This document shows, in pieces, positions 8,101-8,619 of a DNA stretch of 8,619 nt. This DNA is from Desulfocapsa sp. (GTDB lineage: Bacteria; Desulfobacterota; Desulfobulbia; Desulfobulbales; Desulfocapsaceae). The translations under genes and the position numbers were made by a program. The notes beneath the pieces are model-generated. The model saw nothing but the letters and a program-made list of their open reading frames with translations, did no database searches and had not been told where the DNA came from. Positions within the stretch are counted from its first letter, which is position 1. Each line of letters opens with the position of its first letter. The stretch covers positions 1 to 8,619 of the forward strand of contig DAOWDZ010000182.1 in the NCBI GenBank assembly GCA_030638765.1. The letters are read 5' to 3'.

Positions 8101-8387
8101 AAATAAATTGTTGAGTTGGAAAATACTGTTTTACCGTTTTTCTTTACATTAACACCTTCAAGAGCGGCGGTACCTGCGAATGGGTTAAAACGAACTTTCT
8201 CAATAACTGCCGAATCTGCTCCGCTATCTACAATCCATTTCTGTAGGTATGTTTTTGCGGCTCTTGGAATCAGGAACAAGGTGACAGAAACACAAGCCAC
8301 CAGTATTGCAGATATCTTAACACTACGTCGTTTCCAAAGTTTACCTAAGGTTATTCTCTTGGTAAATTCACTCTTTTTCGTTGTCAT
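5193..8387 (-). CDS. DUF748 / AsmA-like envelope protein with degenerate OmpA-like C-terminus
   Basis: The 1064-residue product matches DUF748 proteins from end to end by eye. It has basic residues and one membrane anchor (about 24-41), then the family's opening pattern: AAKTYLQKWI, VRFNPF (65-70), ALEGVNV, and a strand leading to LKNLFGREAFLQQVTL. A very long beta-rich body with repeated short strands follows, broken by a Glu/Pro/Lys-rich linker at about 672-710. The family's late motif is present as LALSMLRDSDGVIDLDIPIDGKL (read in two parts, 868-877 and 878-890). Residues 900-940 are unusually hydrophobic and rich in Gly and Ala. The end (945-1060: VLEFESGSIELS, LGEKRSLLVKEYL) resembles an OmpA-like fold in which R1020 may match the peptidoglycan-contacting Arg, but the TD pair is lost. 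AsmA-like proteins are anchored in the inner membrane and are linked to lipid transport or outer-membrane assembly; this role is inferred here. GAGG stands 6 nt before the ATG, supporting the start. Confidence 0.92.
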   Translation of the reverse strand: MTTKKSEFTKRITLGKLWKRRSVKISAILVACVSVTLFLIPRAAKTYLQKWIVDSGADSAVIEKVRFNPFAGTAALEGVNVKKNGKTVFSNSTIYFNVGLKNLFGREAFLQQVTLSDILVDIESSKDGSMRVGSYSIAAQEPGADVTAKEVAEQIEKEISWIYRAELIHVRNVIVKYKQPDIQVELVIEEALIEKINTDPDDGNGNLTLKGTLNGSPISFDLHALVLEPEIDVQGKVFLADFRLDDLAEFLSESLKPFIGIAALDGEVAFSMIDNGDLSVAYDGLIKLDQGDIGGEGWGTKGTIGYNGKVSFTMNQNNMLVDVNGDLQALEASFNMPDPVLNVANSDINIKGKTLVSIAEEVVIDSSASLRLAGTKFDMDMLETSTADTIWDGHVLVETGTPAKEFLVRADGKLSIAEPAYSMDLAKAPMKVGSQNLAWNGLFEYSMGGPLEEKQIIGLNGSLTGADLFADISGMNISQHLLLTEADCKLTLAKTLLFDSNLSLHGEKTAIQKSDTVLMALAEVSMNNVRGNGSGGIIVESLQLKQFEMPSSPDVPVSVTVPQITISDIQSPDLLSGSIKQLYVKNPFVVDAEGKSELAAVDIITVNDINITEDMSVTVKDISVKKGVFLKDKGEKPLATLEDLLIDTINYSTDDGLVCDTINFNTVYADIIQKKSPQSEEPAKEPVEKTEKIPTEEGCFDKTGAEKTATGIPVKIRQIKVTGKSGFKFVDESLPKNFMTIFAIKSLQVDDIDLNEPEHLFSYSLKGDFDKYSPLQVDGKCAPLATDFTIDQKVSLRNLSMQHVSPYTMGAIGTFFPDGFLTYTSELKIGDARIDMSNSLVFNDLKAESLKGELADELNNQLPIPLDLALSMLRDSDGVIDLDIPIDGKLSELNVGVTDIIVTALGKGITVAVAPYLAYTVLGPAGALAFVGVKVGQSLLQTELPVLEFESGSIELSEEHEESLQEVAEEIVANEKMIYSICAKVTPDEVSVDNSTGIENPAVMQNEAFRLELFQLGEKRSLLVKEYLLSNFKIGEERLLICNPGVEFEKDSKAKILFKASENE

Positions 8388-8393
8388 ACTTGA

Positions 8394-8397
8394 CCTC
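8394..8397 (-). promoter_or_regulatory. Ribosome binding site GAGG of the DUF748 gene
   Basis: The minus strand reads AAAGAGGTCAAGTATG. The spacing of 6 nt is near ideal and fixes the start, which leaves a short basic N-terminus before the membrane anchor. Confidence 0.7.
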
Positions 8398-8452
8398 TTT
8401 AAAACTTTTCAAAAAAATATCCTCAGATAGCAATTGCAGTCGTATTGAGCAT

Positions 8453-8514
8453 TGTAAACTGAACAAACATCCGCAATAACAGTGTGTTACAACAAGTTAC
8501 TCGTACCTGTAAAC
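8453..8514 (-). promoter_or_regulatory. Candidate operator region of the DUF748 gene: two GTTTACA sites around a small palindrome
   Basis: The minus strand carries GTTTACA at 8459-8453 and again at 8514-8508, start to start 55 nt apart, about five helical turns. Between them, TAACA-GTG-TGTTA (8477-8489 on the plus strand) is an inverted repeat whose centre falls almost exactly midway. A third GTTTACA occurs at 2937-2931, upstream of the exported-protein gene. I saw no convincing -35/-10 pair here. The rest of 8388-8619 holds no supportable gene; a plus-strand ATG at 8609 is too close to the edge to judge. Confidence 0.3.
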
Positions 8515-8619
8515 AGCCCATCAGATCTTATTAACCTGTTTGAAGCTTATATTCATCTTTTGATTTTAAGAATCTTTATTAAGGGGTGGGGATTTTCATT
8601 TGGCGTTTATGAATGCCTA

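Overview
The window carries four protein-coding genes, all on the minus strand, with short AT-rich gaps and no RNA gene, CRISPR array or intact mobile element. Composition is moderately AT-leaning by eye. The protein types point to an anaerobic Gram-negative bacterium, most likely a member of the Desulfobacterota (sulfate- or sulfur-metabolising 'deltaproteobacteria'): an AsmA-like DUF748 envelope protein, a hybrid kinase with a GGIAHDFNN H-box, and a hemerythrin fused to a PAS domain. The taxonomic placement is inference from gene style, not from a marker gene.

In order of transcription (right to left): (1) 5193-8387, a 1064-residue DUF748/AsmA-like protein with one N-terminal membrane anchor, a very long periplasmic beta-rich body and a degenerate OmpA-like C-terminus; (2) 2965-5094, a 709-residue hybrid histidine kinase with six N-terminal membrane helices, one PAS domain, HisKA and HATPase domains and a C-terminal receiver; (3) 1143-2822, a 559-residue exported, helix-rich protein with a clear Sec signal peptide and no family I recognise; (4) 1-891, a hemerythrin-PAS protein whose C-terminus runs off the left edge.

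The gaps are 98, 142 and about 250 nt, so co-transcription is possible but not shown, and the last gap looks like an independent promoter region. It holds a striking C8/A8 homopolymer junction and a G-rich patch on the opposite strand. The gaps also share short words: GTTTACA (minus strand) twice upstream of the DUF748 gene and once upstream of the exported protein, and ACAATTGTCAG upstream of the kinase and of the exported protein. These are candidate operators only.

A reasonable working idea is an envelope and redox-response neighbourhood. The kinase would sense a membrane or cytoplasmic cue, DUF748 and the exported helical protein would act in the periplasm or envelope, and the hemerythrin-PAS protein would sense O2, NO or redox state in the cytoplasm. 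Nothing in the sequence proves that the four work together. The least explained gene is the exported 559-residue protein.
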